DNA from: Marisa cornuarietis
Lineage: Eukaryota > Mollusca > Gastropoda > Architaenioglossa > Ampullariidae
NCBI GenBank assembly: GCA_004794655.1
Contig: SMMW01000083.1
Coordinates: 1 to 64,000, forward strand
Direction: 5' to 3'
Length of the DNA: 64,000 bases
The notes below the pieces were generated by a model. The model had not been told where the DNA came from, did not search any database, and saw only the letters and a list, made by a program, of their open reading frames with translations. Made by a program: the position numbers and the translations under genes. This document shows, piece by piece, positions 36,101 through 46,861 of the stretch. Position 1 is the first letter of the stretch, and each line of letters starts with the position of its first letter.

Positions 36101-39100
36101 ACTTGCTATGACTAGTAAATGGATGTAGCAAAGGAATGGTAGGTTTGATTATTTATTTCTTCTCTATTGTGATTATTTATTTCTTCTCTATCGTGATTAC
36201 TTATTTTTTCATTCACAATCAATCCCTCTTTCTCTCACACTTGCACACAAAAGCAATACCTATAAGGTTGCCCAGTTCAGCTAGTTTATCTTTGTCATCC
36301 TCCATGGAGTTTGAGAGATCCATCAAGTAATACAAGTCCACAGGATAGTTCTCTGCCTGCCTGAAGGTGATAGGCACTCGCACAGGCTTGTCTTGCAAAA
36401 ACAATCAATAAATTGGTTACACCGTAATACAACAATCAACCTATTACATGCAATGATGAGAATATAAAGTACTAGCCTACTGCAATGTCCTAATAATATA
36501 TTAACATTAACAAAGTAGAGCAATACCCATTAAGAAAACCAGAACCACTGAGTCAAAATAATTTATGTCATTCACAAATGGATCTTTACTCCTCAAAATG
36601 TCTTCTAGCAAGACTTTTATGAAATCTTTACAGTTGTCAGTAAACATGATATAATTCTTAATGCAGAAAAGATGGTGTTCACATAAGACACAACAGTTAC
36701 ACTGATAGGAAATATTTATTGATGAAAATGTTCTGAAGACATACTGGGACGGATCTTGATCCGGACTCTCTGAGGTTGTATCTGTACAGCATCCTCTGGC
36801 CGCTCCCCATCTTGTACGATATTGTCCTGATGTAAGCAGTGGAATCCATTCATGGATTAAACATTATTTAACAACACTTAAATGCAGAAATTAATACTTT
36901 CTCACTCATGCACATCTATATCAACCCATAACCTCACCCACTCAACCCAAGTTTCTTACTTTCTGCATGCACTTGCTCATTTTAGGTCTGATCAGCAAAC
37001 CAGCAGCTTGCTAACTGCTATCTCACCAGCGCGTGATTAAAAAAAAAAAAGTTCTCATAAGGGTCTTTTTGAATGTTTCTTTTCTTCCACAGATTTTATC
37101 TATGACAGGAACATGTACTAGCTTTTACCACACCATTTTTCTGCCTGCAGTATCTATAGAGCTTCAATAAGATTAACTTAAATGCTGATCACCTTCACAA
37201 TCAATGCATTTCTAAATATTAATTTGAGTGAATACTCAAATATCTATATATAAATATATGCATATGCATGCTCATACATGCACAGCTGCATATATGTGAG
37301 TGTGGGCATCATTTTCTCTATTTTCTTTTTCTTTCTCTCTCACCTACCTCTACCAGACTAAGTCTGTCCTGGGGTGACTCGACAAATTCTGGGTCACAAC
37401 CACCTGCTTGAACATGGTTTTCAAATTTATCACATCGAAGCTTGTTCTCTTTTTCATAGTTCTGAAAACATAATTGCACATACATAGCTAACTGACGCAC
37501 TCATTTAACTTTGATATAACGAGATTTCACAGCTACATTTGTCTTAGTATATATACCATCATTCATTATAACAAAAATACTTATTCTCTCACTCTCTCAA
37601 CATGCATATCACAAATGTATTATACAACTTTATTAGTTCACAAGGGTAATTCCAGATAGTGTTCATACTAGCAATATACCGATAATACATACATATACAT
37701 GTTGAAATAATATAAACTGTAGCAAATAAACAGATGTACCTAAGCTAGTGATAATGTACCATGCTCTTGACTAACCTCTGCTAAACACCATCCACACTGT
37801 GGAGCAGTAGCGATGCAGGCACCACAGGACTTCTGCGCCTTGTCACTCAGACATGGGTTTGTGTCTGGTTCTCCTGTAATGTTAATATGTTGCAATTTAT
37901 AAATATAACAAAAAAAGACTGAATTACACAACATGCACGCACATGTTCATGCTCATTTGTTTACAAATAAATTTAAGTATTGAAATACACAAAGGTTGCC
38001 TGGACATCTAGAGCAGGGGGAGCACTGTAGCCTGGTCATTAGTACATTTGACTTCGGAGCAAAAGGTTGCTGGTTTGAGGCTTGTCCAGCTGGATAACTT
38101 CCCCTGCCCATCTAGCAGATGGAAACCTGATTTATCAGGGAAAGCTATAAAGTAGTGGAAGGAATGGGTGGGGCTCCCATGTACCATACCCTACACACCA
38201 AACTTGAGAAAATGAAACCCATCCTATATGACAGGAAAGATATGATAAATGACAGGAAAGATAAGTTTTAATTGCATGCATCACTGTATGTCTTAACAAA
38301 TAAACAAGAGATTAAAGGGGCATCTATCATGGCACTCCCATTAAGGTAAAATCACAAAATAGGGGGGTGGGGTTAATGTGTACTGTAAATGACAATCAGC
38401 ATGTTTGCCCCTTTGCAGGTGAAAAGAAATTCCACATTTTGGCAGAAATTTTTTTTAATCGGTGAATAGTGTACTAGTCACTGGTGAGAGGAAATGGGTC
38501 TCAACAATCCTTGCCGAATGCTGGCCGTGCCAACGCGGTGACGTCACCACTCGAGTAACAGTTTGCCTGACGACCTAAACAAATCAAGCTTGTCCTCCCC
38601 GCTAATGTACACCCGATAATTGCATGGTTGAAGCGAGCGCGAGAGACTGTACGCGTGTTCGTGGGCGCGCTTCCCCGAGAGTCAATCCCACGGCCTCATC
38701 TTCTCAACCTTACAGCACTGCCTCCCAATGCAGGCGGCATCTATTTATAGCCTCGCCTTGCGGCCAAATGATGAGTAACACTCAAGCGAGCGCCCAGTGC
38801 CAGATCTCGATCGTGCATCTCGCACGTCAGTCGGAGGGTCGCACTAGCATGCTGTGGCTACTCGCTGCCATTCTGACACACTGGTGTGGTTTATAAGCAG
38901 AAGTTTATGTGCAGAAGTAACAGGCGCTTGAAGTCGTTTGTTGCAAGAGTAACAGGCACTTGAAATCGTTTGTATCCTCTGCAGTCCAGCTGCTCAAACA
39001 CAGATAATTATTGTGTGTGTGTGTGAGAGAGCGAGCAATGATGTAGGTGTCTTAACTCTTATGATAATCTAGATGTAAGACTGCGTTTTTTAAGTTTCCT

Positions 39101-40867
39101 GTGATGCACAGCCTTATCGTCTTTATCTTAAAACTAGCACTTGTTCTGTATTATTTTCATTACGGAGCACACTTCCGGAGTATAATTGCCCACTGGGATT
39201 AATAAAATTGGTCATTGTCTATCGCCCATCGTCACCTGCCATACACGTGTAAGGGGTCGCGCTTTTATGGAACCGACATAGGGAAAAACTTGCAAGCGCT
39301 ACCCCAACCTCCCCACATACTATGATGAAACGGGTTTTGCTTTCATCGATCTTAATGTTAACTCGTTAGTTCTCCGCCCTCCACAACCGGGACAGAAGTG
39401 TCAGGTTTGAGAGAGGTGATAACCCCCCCCCCCAAAAAAAAAAAGTCTGTACTATCGATCGATTAGTTCATTAATGGCGCGTTGACAAATCGATTGTTAT
39501 CCACATTAACATGCGTCGTGTGTGTGTGTGAGAGAGAGCGTTCATGCAGCTACGACGTCTGGTAAGGAATGGTGGGAAGGCACCCCCCAAAAAAAAACAA
39601 CAACAACAACAACAACAAACAAATCTCAAGTTTCAGTCTTTGACTTGGTTTCATCTATTCTGGCAGTAAAAATGTATAGTTATGATGAATTCTAAACAGT
39701 CTTAACAGCCAATTCCTACCTGCCTATATTTAGTGAGGGGGGAAAAAATAAGGGTTTTAACAAAAACTTGCAAAGTATGTTTTAGCTGGAGAAAGATTTT
39801 TTTAAAATCAATGAATGGTCTATGAGTGGAAAGAACCACAGTTGGGATCAGATAAACATGTGTTTCCCACTGGTTTAGCGTACTTTACGTCTGCATGGTT
39901 TGGGAATTGATATTGTCATCACTAATTGTATCAGATGAATTGGAAAACTGGTGCCAGGAAAAATTGAACACACACACTGTACAAGTGCAGGAGTATTGGC
40001 TGCTGAAATAAGTGACATCCAAATCAAAAGAAGTGATTTAGCTCATTAAGAAAAGCATTATTACTGGAGTTCAGTACATCTGACAGATGACGACCCATTT
40101 TCAATGTGTGACCATCATTTCTCTGCCTGCATCTATAGCATCTTTACTAAGTCACCAGGAAATACATGTATAGGCACTCAGATTCCACTATCTGGTAAGG
40201 CCAAAACACAATCTTTATTCATTTCCTTGGCATCTTATAAATAAAGCAATGTTATGATGTATCTGTTCAACCTCAGATCACATCTCCACCAGATCTGGCA
40301 AGAATATTCATTTTCATTACACAAAGGTCATAGGCTATGTCTGGCAGGTCTAAGTGCCTGGTAACATGTTTATCTTTAATGTTCAGTTTTTGTGTTTTAA
40401 GATGCACTGCTGGTACCTGATGAAACAATACTATGCAACAGAACAAATGTGGACAACTTCATTAATTTGTGAATGTGTCCTGTGACAGTAAAAGATAGAG
40501 AAGGGGCAGGGATTGGACAGCAGGAAGACAGAGGGAGAAAGTGAGTGCACAGAGAGAGAGAGATGAGTGATGTTACTCTTGCCATTACTAATAATGTTCC
40601 CCCCCCCAGCTCCTCCACCCATTGTTGCCGAACAGGAGCTGTCAACCCCTCAGTTTGGAGGACATCAAAAGTACAAATGGTGCTGCTCATGAATACACTA
40701 TAAAGTGATCATGGAGGAACGTGTACTGTGACTCTGAATGATGTGAACTGAAATATATTCGTTAAGCAAAGATTAGATACAATGAATGCAGGCGACAAAT
40801 CAGTGTTATGTACCTCACCTTGCACAAGGAAGAGAAGGACCAGGAACATCAATAGTCTTGGAAACAT
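27056..40867 (-). CDS. Integrin beta subunit B, complete, canonical (21 coding exons)
   Basis: Beta subunit of an adhesion receptor for matrix or cell ligands. Exons in transcript order: 40867-40819, 37873-37776, 37461-37348, 36826-36745, 36391-36260, 35988-35892, 35772-35673, 35216-35130, 34074-33991, 33674-33414, 33285-33206, 32797-32746, 32252-32097, 31752-31610, 31334-31195, 30637-30528, 29828-29742, 29331-29199, 28690-28577, 28318-28152, 27127-27056. They total 2358 nt, 785 residues. Signal peptide 1-16 ([16 protein letters not shown]), PSI about 18-70, beta-I domain about 118-365 with DLSNSMEDD at 139-147, LDAPE at 236-240 and Asp271, hybrid, four I-EGF modules about 465-640, beta-tail, one transmembrane helix about 714-737, [12 protein letters not shown], and NPIY (765-768) and NPTY (778-781). 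All phases join. The length fits beta-1-type subunits. Orthology to a named vertebrate beta cannot be stated. Confidence 0.95.
27350..28100 (-). mobile_element. CR1/Jockey-type LINE reverse transcriptase remnant
   Basis: The minus strand encodes [47 protein letters not shown] and the pattern of a degraded YADD-like site further on. These are reverse transcriptase blocks of CR1/L2/Jockey-like LINEs. Many stops and frameshifts interrupt it. It lies in the last intron of integrin B, on the same strand as the gene. Confidence 0.8.
28152..28318 (-). CDS. Integrin B transmembrane exon
   Basis: Encodes [20 protein letters not shown] and the rest of the single helix, then [20 protein letters not shown] and NAKWDT. 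The glycine-rich outer half and the HDR clasp are both canonical for beta integrins. The length of 167 nt is equal to that in gene A. Confidence 0.95.
28845..28895 (-). repeat. Dispersed (CAT)n-tailed repeat, second copy
   Basis: The complement of CTGAATGGATACCTGCGCAT, followed by a CAT run. It matches 13276-13336 in gene A but lies in a non-homologous intron (between beta-tail exons). Confidence 0.6.
32336..32577 (-). mobile_element. Full-length tRNA-derived SINE with 12-bp target duplication
   Basis: Body 32348-32565 is flanked by perfect CATAATCATATA duplications (32336-32347 and 32566-32577). On the minus strand the head reads GATGGCCGAGTGGTTAGAG (Pol III A box, Leu/Ser tRNA type) and later GGTTCAATTCC (B box). 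The tail ends in CCTTTA-type repeats. It lies in the integrin B intron between 32252 and 32746. A diverged + strand copy is at about 60709-60957. Confidence 0.88.
33414..33674 (-). CDS. Integrin B fused beta-I exon
   Basis: A single 261-nt exon encodes [12 protein letters not shown] through EENYD. In gene A the same stretch is split by an intron (exons 9532-9612 and 10313-10498). Reading continues across the junction here with no splice sites ([16 protein letters not shown]). Confidence 0.93.
33787..33900 (+). mobile_element. hAT transposon end fragment
   Basis: CAGGGGTGGGATATGTCTGG followed by 'cctgtggggccatacaaggcctgcgaa' has the form of Charlie/Zaphod-like hAT termini (CAGGGGTGGGCAA, then a GGCC-rich part). 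The opposite end was not found nearby, so this is a truncated copy. It lies in an integrin B intron. Confidence 0.55.
35365..35551 (-). mobile_element. tRNA-related SINE, second family
   Basis: On the minus strand GGTTAGCACCTGT (A box-like) and GGGTTCAGATCTC (B box-like) have the spacing of a tRNA. The 3' body contains 'ccacccctgtaaacagatgc' in the + direction. Target duplications were not identified. Confidence 0.5.
36260..36391 (-). CDS. Integrin B MIDAS exon
   Basis: Encodes [25 protein letters not shown] ligands Asp139, Ser141 and Ser143 and ADMIDAS Asp146 and Asp147 are all present, so cation-dependent ligand binding is expected. Phase 1 at both ends, as in gene A. Confidence 0.93.
37776..37873 (-). 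CDS. Integrin B PSI-domain exon
   Basis: Encodes [20 protein letters not shown] and QCGWCLAE. The CxxC and CGWC cysteine pattern is that of the plexin-semaphorin-integrin domain. It joins the signal-peptide exon in phase 1 across a 2.9-kb intron. Confidence 0.93.
38020..38290 (+). mobile_element. SINE-like element
   Basis: 'tagcctggtcattagtac' (A box-like) and 'ggtttgaggc' (degenerate B box) are followed by 'cccatctagcagatgg' and 'ggaatgggtggggctcccat'. It ends near short direct repeats 'atgacaggaaagata'. This resembles a tRNA-derived SINE but is more diverged than the copy at 32348-32565. Confidence 0.45.
38537..38548. promoter_or_regulatory. Palindromic CRE-type site in intron 2 region of integrin B
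   Basis: GGTGACGTCACC contains the full CREB/ATF consensus TGACGTCA (38539-38546). The surrounding 38500-38900 is richer in CpG than the flanks. Whether it acts as an enhancer or alternative promoter is not shown. Confidence 0.4.
39140..39216 (+). mobile_element. LINE-like 3' tail
   Basis: 'cttgttctgt', 'gtataattgcccactgggat' and TTAATAAAATTGGTCATT match a block at 56045-56120. The shared AATAAAA terminus suggests the 3' end of a non-LTR retrotransposon. Confidence 0.45.
40819..40867 (-). CDS. Integrin B first coding exon, signal peptide
   Basis: ATG at 40867 opens [16 protein letters not shown], a short hydrophobic signal peptide, and stops at donor gtgagg with one carried base that completes Gly17 in the PSI exon. 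The exon starts at an acceptor (tttttcag, about 40878), so an untranslated exon lies further upstream. Confidence 0.92.
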
Positions 40868-42029
40868 GCCTTTTGTCCTGAAAAAAAATATTTCTTGAAT
40901 TAAACAGAAGGATTTGACCAAACATGTATATATGCCTCTTTTACACATGAGGACAATGCTCATTGGATGTTTCAACAAATTTGTTTTAAATGAAAATGTA
41001 ATGAGATGATCTGATCCATCTCGTTCTGCCCTACTGCACCTGGTTTGCAACACACCAACTTCCTACGCCCACAGTAGGAACCACCACAGCTGAATGCTTT
41101 TAGTTCCACTTGACTCACACTAAGGCCCAGCCCTCAACCCTGTATTCAAATGGGATCTGGATTGTGTAAATACTTATGCAGATGTACTGCAAGGAAAGGC
41201 AACTACAGTGTGGTGCCAATAGTACTTCTGTCATATAATAAAAGCTTATTAGCCCCAGTGCCACATCTCATGCTACAACATTCCATGTGCATTTGTATGT
41301 AAAAGGATATTGTTAGATGTGGACACATGCCCCAAACCAGACCAAAACAGAAAAACCCCAAAATAATCACTAAAATAATAAAAACAGACCAGAGGAGAGC
41401 ATACAAATTTGCAGAAAGAGATGTATTGCATACAGGTATATAGATAATTTTTTATTTTTACTCCCAATCACTATTTTTCTCTCTCTCAGTTGCACTGTTT
41501 CTGTGTAATGCTGAGAAGTAATACTAATAGGCACACCCATTTGTGGGGATAATGGCTGTCGCTTCATGGAAAAGTTTGTTAGAGCGTATGACCTTATCAA
41601 AGAAATGTAAGTCTGTGGTGTGCATAATCTGCCCATATGGGAAAAAAGCTAATTGTAGTATATTATTATCCTTGAATTCAGAAAGAGCACAGCATGCCCT
41701 TGTCAACAGCACTGAACTGCTAGTACTCCCCTGAGCCTTGGGAGGAAAATGAAAATAGTGCTGTCACACACATCCAATACAGCATGCTGAATAAGACAAC
41801 TGTTTTTGTGGGAGTGATGAAAACCACAGTTGAATGCAGATGAATAAGATACAAATTTCTTTCCCAGCCAACGACTGACCTTTAATCACCAAGAATTTTT
41901 CAGAGGCAACACAAAAGTTTCTTTTAACGTATCTGATCTCTTTGACTGCACTTTGTACCCCAATGTATTTCTAGAGGGATCAGAAAGAGAGCAGAGATGG
42001 TAGTAAATAATAAAGCCCCAAAACTTAAT

Positions 42030-42590
42030 AAACCTCTTTCACACACCCCCACCCCACATACACATATCAATGTATGTACCTGACTCTTTCTCCCTCCCAT
42101 ACACATCAATGTATGTATAAGACTCTTTCTCCCCCACATGCATGTGAATGTATGTACAAGGTTTTCTCCCTCCCCTACACATGCCAGTGTATGTACAAGA
42201 CTCTCTCCCTCATATATACACAACAATGTATGTACACACTCTTCCTCCCTCCTATACACATGTCAATGTATGTACACAATTCTTTTTCCCTATATACACA
42301 AGTCAATGTACAACCCCCCACCCCAAAACATCAATGCATGTACATGACTCTTTTATCCCACATACATAATTTATATCAACGTACAACTCTTTCTCTACCC
42401 CCACATACATCAATGTATCTAAATAACTTTTTCTCTCTACATACATGGCAACATACATACATGACTTTTCCTCCCCACACACCACAATGTCTGTACCTCA
42501 CTCTCCCCACCACACATGTGCATGATCGTTTGACACCACACTCACACATGTCAATGTATTACATGACTCTTTCCAGATACACAATGCATG
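42030..42590. repeat. Minisatellite, unit about 35-40 bp
   Basis: About a dozen imperfect units containing 'catgtcaatgtatgtacatgactctttctccc'. It lies in the 5' UTR intron of integrin B. The long open frames over it reflect the repeat and are not genes. Confidence 0.75.
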
Positions 42591-44223
42591 CTCAAACATG
42601 TATGCAAACAAATATATGCACATTATCTGCCTATCTAACTGCATCACCATGACAAATCACCATAGCACAAGAAAAAAACTGGCATTATCCTAAATATCTC
42701 TTTTATCATTGCTATGAACATCATGTATGATTTATATTAGTTAATGGGGAAAGTTGTGATTACAACTGTGTTCCTCCTCTACCTTGAAATGTAATATCAC
42801 TTTCTACAAACCCGTTTGTATAGATACATTCATAAGGAGAATGGAGTGAGCTTTTGATGTGAAATGAAACAATAGCTTGTGTTCCATGAATGTCTCGATC
42901 TTTATGCCAGTAATCTGTTACAGGCTACAGTTAACTATGCTAAATTAGCTGAAAATGGCAAAGGTCAGACTAACATTGACTACCTCTCTTAATGGATTCT
43001 GAAGGCGAACACAGGAAAAGATAGGGATACACTCTCTATTATGAAGAAGTTGCTTCCCTCTTTTTTAGTTTGTTTTAAAATAGCATATAAAATATTTAAA
43101 ATAATGGACAATAGTACAGAAGATGTAACCCAAAAGGCAATATTTTATTTAAGCTATTTAGTGTTTATACATTTATATACTTATAACTTTTAAAATAAAA
43201 GCAACAGGATTAGAACTATAATCTCTCTCTCTCTCACACACACACACACACTAAAGTTTTTTTTATATATCATCAAATGACTGAGAAAATTGCTCAGGGC
43301 TACTTTTTGGTTTATCATAGGTGTCTGTCTGCTAGTCTGATACTTTGTTTCTGATGCATAAGAAGGGTATAAGAATGTATTAATTTAATAGTTACCTGAT
43401 TTGGTACACTTGCATTGAATTCCAAGCCTTTATGTAGCAAAAACTGCCAGATTGGGTCAGTCAATGAATGCTATCAATGTGTGTCATTTCCAAATGGGAT
43501 TGTTCACACATTCAAGGTTGGGCTGAGGCTGCACCCGTGTCCCCGACAACTGTTCAAGCTTTTAATACTTTCCTTTTTGCTTCTTTCTTTCATTCATTGA
43601 TTCAGTGGGATGGATCGTTACTTTTTTTTTTACAATGTTAAAATAGCCAGCCCACAAAAGGTCTGCCTACTGTAGTCACCTCATCGCACCCCACGACTTA
43701 CCCCCCTTTGTAAGTCGTCTGCTAAGACAAGCAACTGTCTCATTGACAAAGAAATTCCACATCAACTTTCTTTGTAGCGTTTAATAGTCGGCACAGAATT
43801 GCTCGCAGTTAAGCAGGCAGTGCCTTTCCGGTTTTACCACTCTAAAAGCACAGTCAACTAAGCCTGAGACAGCGGTTCCGAAAATAACACCTCCATCTTT
43901 TTTGTTGCATTTTTAGCTGACAGTAATCGACATTTAAGCTAAGAATATTTGAAATAAGAATATGGCGACAATTAAAAGGTTTTTTTAAAATCAGAAAACA
44001 CCTCTGAGCAGCACAAAAACAACTCCACTGCATCGTAAACTTATCGGTGATCATCGCTCGGTCTACTAGTGCTTCCTCCGTCTGCATCCACTCAGCCCCC
44101 ATCATCACCGATTACACTTTTATTTTTGAAAGCCAACAATGACTAAAATACAAAAATCAAGCAACGATCAATCTCTAACATTTAAATTTGAGAAATGGTT
44201 GTGAGAAAACGACTGAGACTCAC

Positions 44224-44290
44224 CAGATTAAGTCCATTATACCCTCTAGCATGAGAGAAAGACGGAATGCGAACCTAGCCCTAGCGAGGG
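44224..44290 (-). other. Probable non-coding first exon of integrin B
   Basis: The minus strand shows CTTAATCTG followed by donor gtgagt at 44223-44218, at the edge of a GC-richer, CpG-containing stretch. The exon at 40878 needs an upstream partner and this is the best candidate seen. The 5' limit is a guess. A CCAAT box (+ strand 44310-44314) lies just upstream. Confidence 0.45.
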
Positions 44291-44299
44291 CGAAAAAGA

Positions 44300-44380
44300 A
44301 AGCAAATCAACCAATCGTAGGCTACCAAAAATGGCTACAGTGATCTCACCGGAAAAATATATTTTTGACCATGGAGGGTT
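44300..44380. promoter_or_regulatory. Probable promoter of integrin B, perhaps bidirectional
   Basis: Contains CCAAT and AAAATGGCTAC (YY1-like), and no TATA box for the minus strand. On the + strand an ATG at 44371 with a good context (ccATGG) opens 11 codons (MEGSQKVDITT) and meets a donor-like CAG/GTATTA at 44406. I found no further exons for such a gene, so it stays a candidate. Confidence 0.3.
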
Positions 44381-44409
44381 CTCAGAAAGTAGATATTACA
44401 ACCAGGTAT

Positions 44410-46861
44410 TATTTATCGAGTCAGCTCAAGAAATTTAAAAAAAAAACGCAAATCAGAATGTCAACGGATGGAAAAAAACAGGAAACGATCGTGTTTTTGT
44501 TAATGTTTTGTTGACTTGTAAGAGAAGCCAGTTTTCTTCTGTGTAGTTTGTTATCTTGTGTAACACACTGTAACTGATCAGTATTCTTAGTATGATGTTC
44601 GAAAATCCCATCTTGTTGTGACTTTGAGTTTCAACATTCTTACTAGTATTTGTTATTTTCTGTCCAGCTTTGGGTTAACTGTTACGATGCCATTATTTAT
44701 TTCTCGACATGGCTGGTCTAATCGGCTGTTTTTATGCATTTTGCACTCATCCATGTTTCATGTTAGCAGCGAGCACATCTGACCCCACTATTCACTCAGT
44801 GCATAATCACATGCAATCAGAAAAAAGTATGTGTGTTATCGTATTGTATTAGAACATTTCTGAGAGAATGTTAAAAATTATAGTTTATTTTTGCCCAGTT
44901 ATTTACAAGAAAAGCCGTTAGAGTTGTAAGATTAAAATGTTGATAACAAAAATTTCAGCTTTTACAGTAAAATGCCATATATGTACAACTTAGATTTTTT
45001 TATGGATTATTTTTTGGGACGGATGAGAAAATATTATGAATGCTGTTTCACTCTCATGTTACAAAAAAAAAAAAAAAGACAGGCCCCATGACCTCGTGTA
45101 AAACATTTGTGAAGGATAATAGGAGCAGTGTTTAGATAAAAGATGATCAGAACACAAGTGGGTGATAATATTTTAGATAACTATGACTGGAACAAAAACT
45201 GATGAGATTGTGTATGCATTGTTTTAGACAGCTTGCTCAGCAGATGGATGTACTAAATGACTGTTACCTTATGTGTATATGTTGTTTTATACTTTTAAAT
45301 ATTGTATTTTATATATTATGTTTCTGTGCAACAGAATAAATGTTGGACAAAAAATGTTTTGGGGAGGGAGGGGCATTGGAGGAATGGACATTCCTTGTAC
45401 TTCTTCCAACTAAGAAAACTTTACCAAGCAGTAATCCCCCCTCTCCAAAGTACTGTTATCAGCAGTTGTTTCCAAAAATGTTCATTTTATTGCTGTTATT
45501 TACCTTGCAATCAAGACCAAAAACATTCATTCATTGATTAATATATATCTTCAAACGAGTACACCCCAATGAGCAAATACAAAAATGGAACAGTTTATTA
45601 ACACACGAAAACAAACCAGTAAGATTAAAATCCAGCATGCTCTCAACACACATTTTTCATTTCTACATTCTTTCAGGAATATAAAACATCCCACATCCTA
45701 ACAGCGCAGCTGTTTATCTTCTGCTGGAACTGTTCTACGCTGGTTTGGAAATAATCTGATGGCTTACCCTCAATCAGTTGTAGTCATTAATGTTTCATTT
45801 GATCTGTTCATTCAGAGTTCAGGAACTGTTCTTTAACCAGTCCACACAAACCACTGTTCTCTTTTTGACAGTCATGCAGTTTCCAGCTAATCAATTGCTG
45901 ATGATGAGACTCAATGCCAAATGCCACAAATCTGATGCTGAGCACACTATCGAATGGGGTATCAGTCTTGGGTGACCAGAAGCAAATTGAAATTGAATGA
46001 CAAGTTGGAAACACTGCTTTTTTTTGTTTAAAAAGAACCTTTTATCTCGGAACCATCCTCATTGAATTGGGGACCAAACCATCCACTTAACATTTGTAAT
46101 TTGGGCTACATCTTGATGTGCTGGACTACCATGTAACTAATATTTGTTTTTGCCATATGCAGCTGCTGCTATGGAATTTGCTGCCATTCTCAGTATGAAC
46201 CATTCAAACTGGTCCATGTTTCAAGAAATACCTCTTGCTGTAATTCTATTTTCTCTGCAATTCTGTGTTGCCCGAAATGTGCATACTCAGTGTGTATGTG
46301 TTTACAATGAGAGAGAGAACTATTATTTTAAATTCTTCTCCTATCAATTGTATTTCATGTTCATGGCCTTGTAATGTGAAGCACAGACAGCCTGGCTATA
46401 TGCAGGGATTCTGCTTGATACAAGCATCCTTACTAATATATTTATTATCTGACAAAGACATTCTGACTAAATTTTCACCCACATCAAGAAGCACAGCTGA
46501 TAACACTGTTAGCTTTTTGACAAAGCTAAGAGAATAAAATACAGTTAAGGAATGACATCATTTCAGCTGTACCTTTGCCCACAGTTGTAACATCCACTTG
46601 AAAGAAACCTGAGCACAGTGGTAAAAGCTTGTTTTATGTTACTGTAGACACCCTTCATCACTGCTTATGCTGCCTTCTTGTTAAAAACATTTATTGTAAT
46701 GCTATTGTCTATGTTGTTTCTTGAAAGAGTTAATACCACTTAATCAGCAGTACCATGGTCTTTTAATTCAATGCAATGTAGTTCTCTGTAAACACTCCAA
46801 TGCCTTATTGTGACTACCAAACTCTGTTTCCCACTTGTGACATTTCAGCACTCTATGTGCT
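44410..46861. other. Intergenic sequence between integrin B promoter and CLP1 3' end
   Basis: AT-rich with scattered short open frames, none showing a recognisable domain or a consistent splice pattern. Confidence 0.55.

Noticed and set aside
38624..38896. A 90-codon frame on the + strand
   Set aside because: It is antisense to an integrin B intron in a CpG-rich patch, with no domain; more likely non-coding.
42074..42652. A 192-codon open frame on the + strand, and shadow frames on both strands
   Set aside because: It lies fully within a 35-40 bp minisatellite; the repeating Cys-Met-Tyr pattern is a by-product of the repeat.
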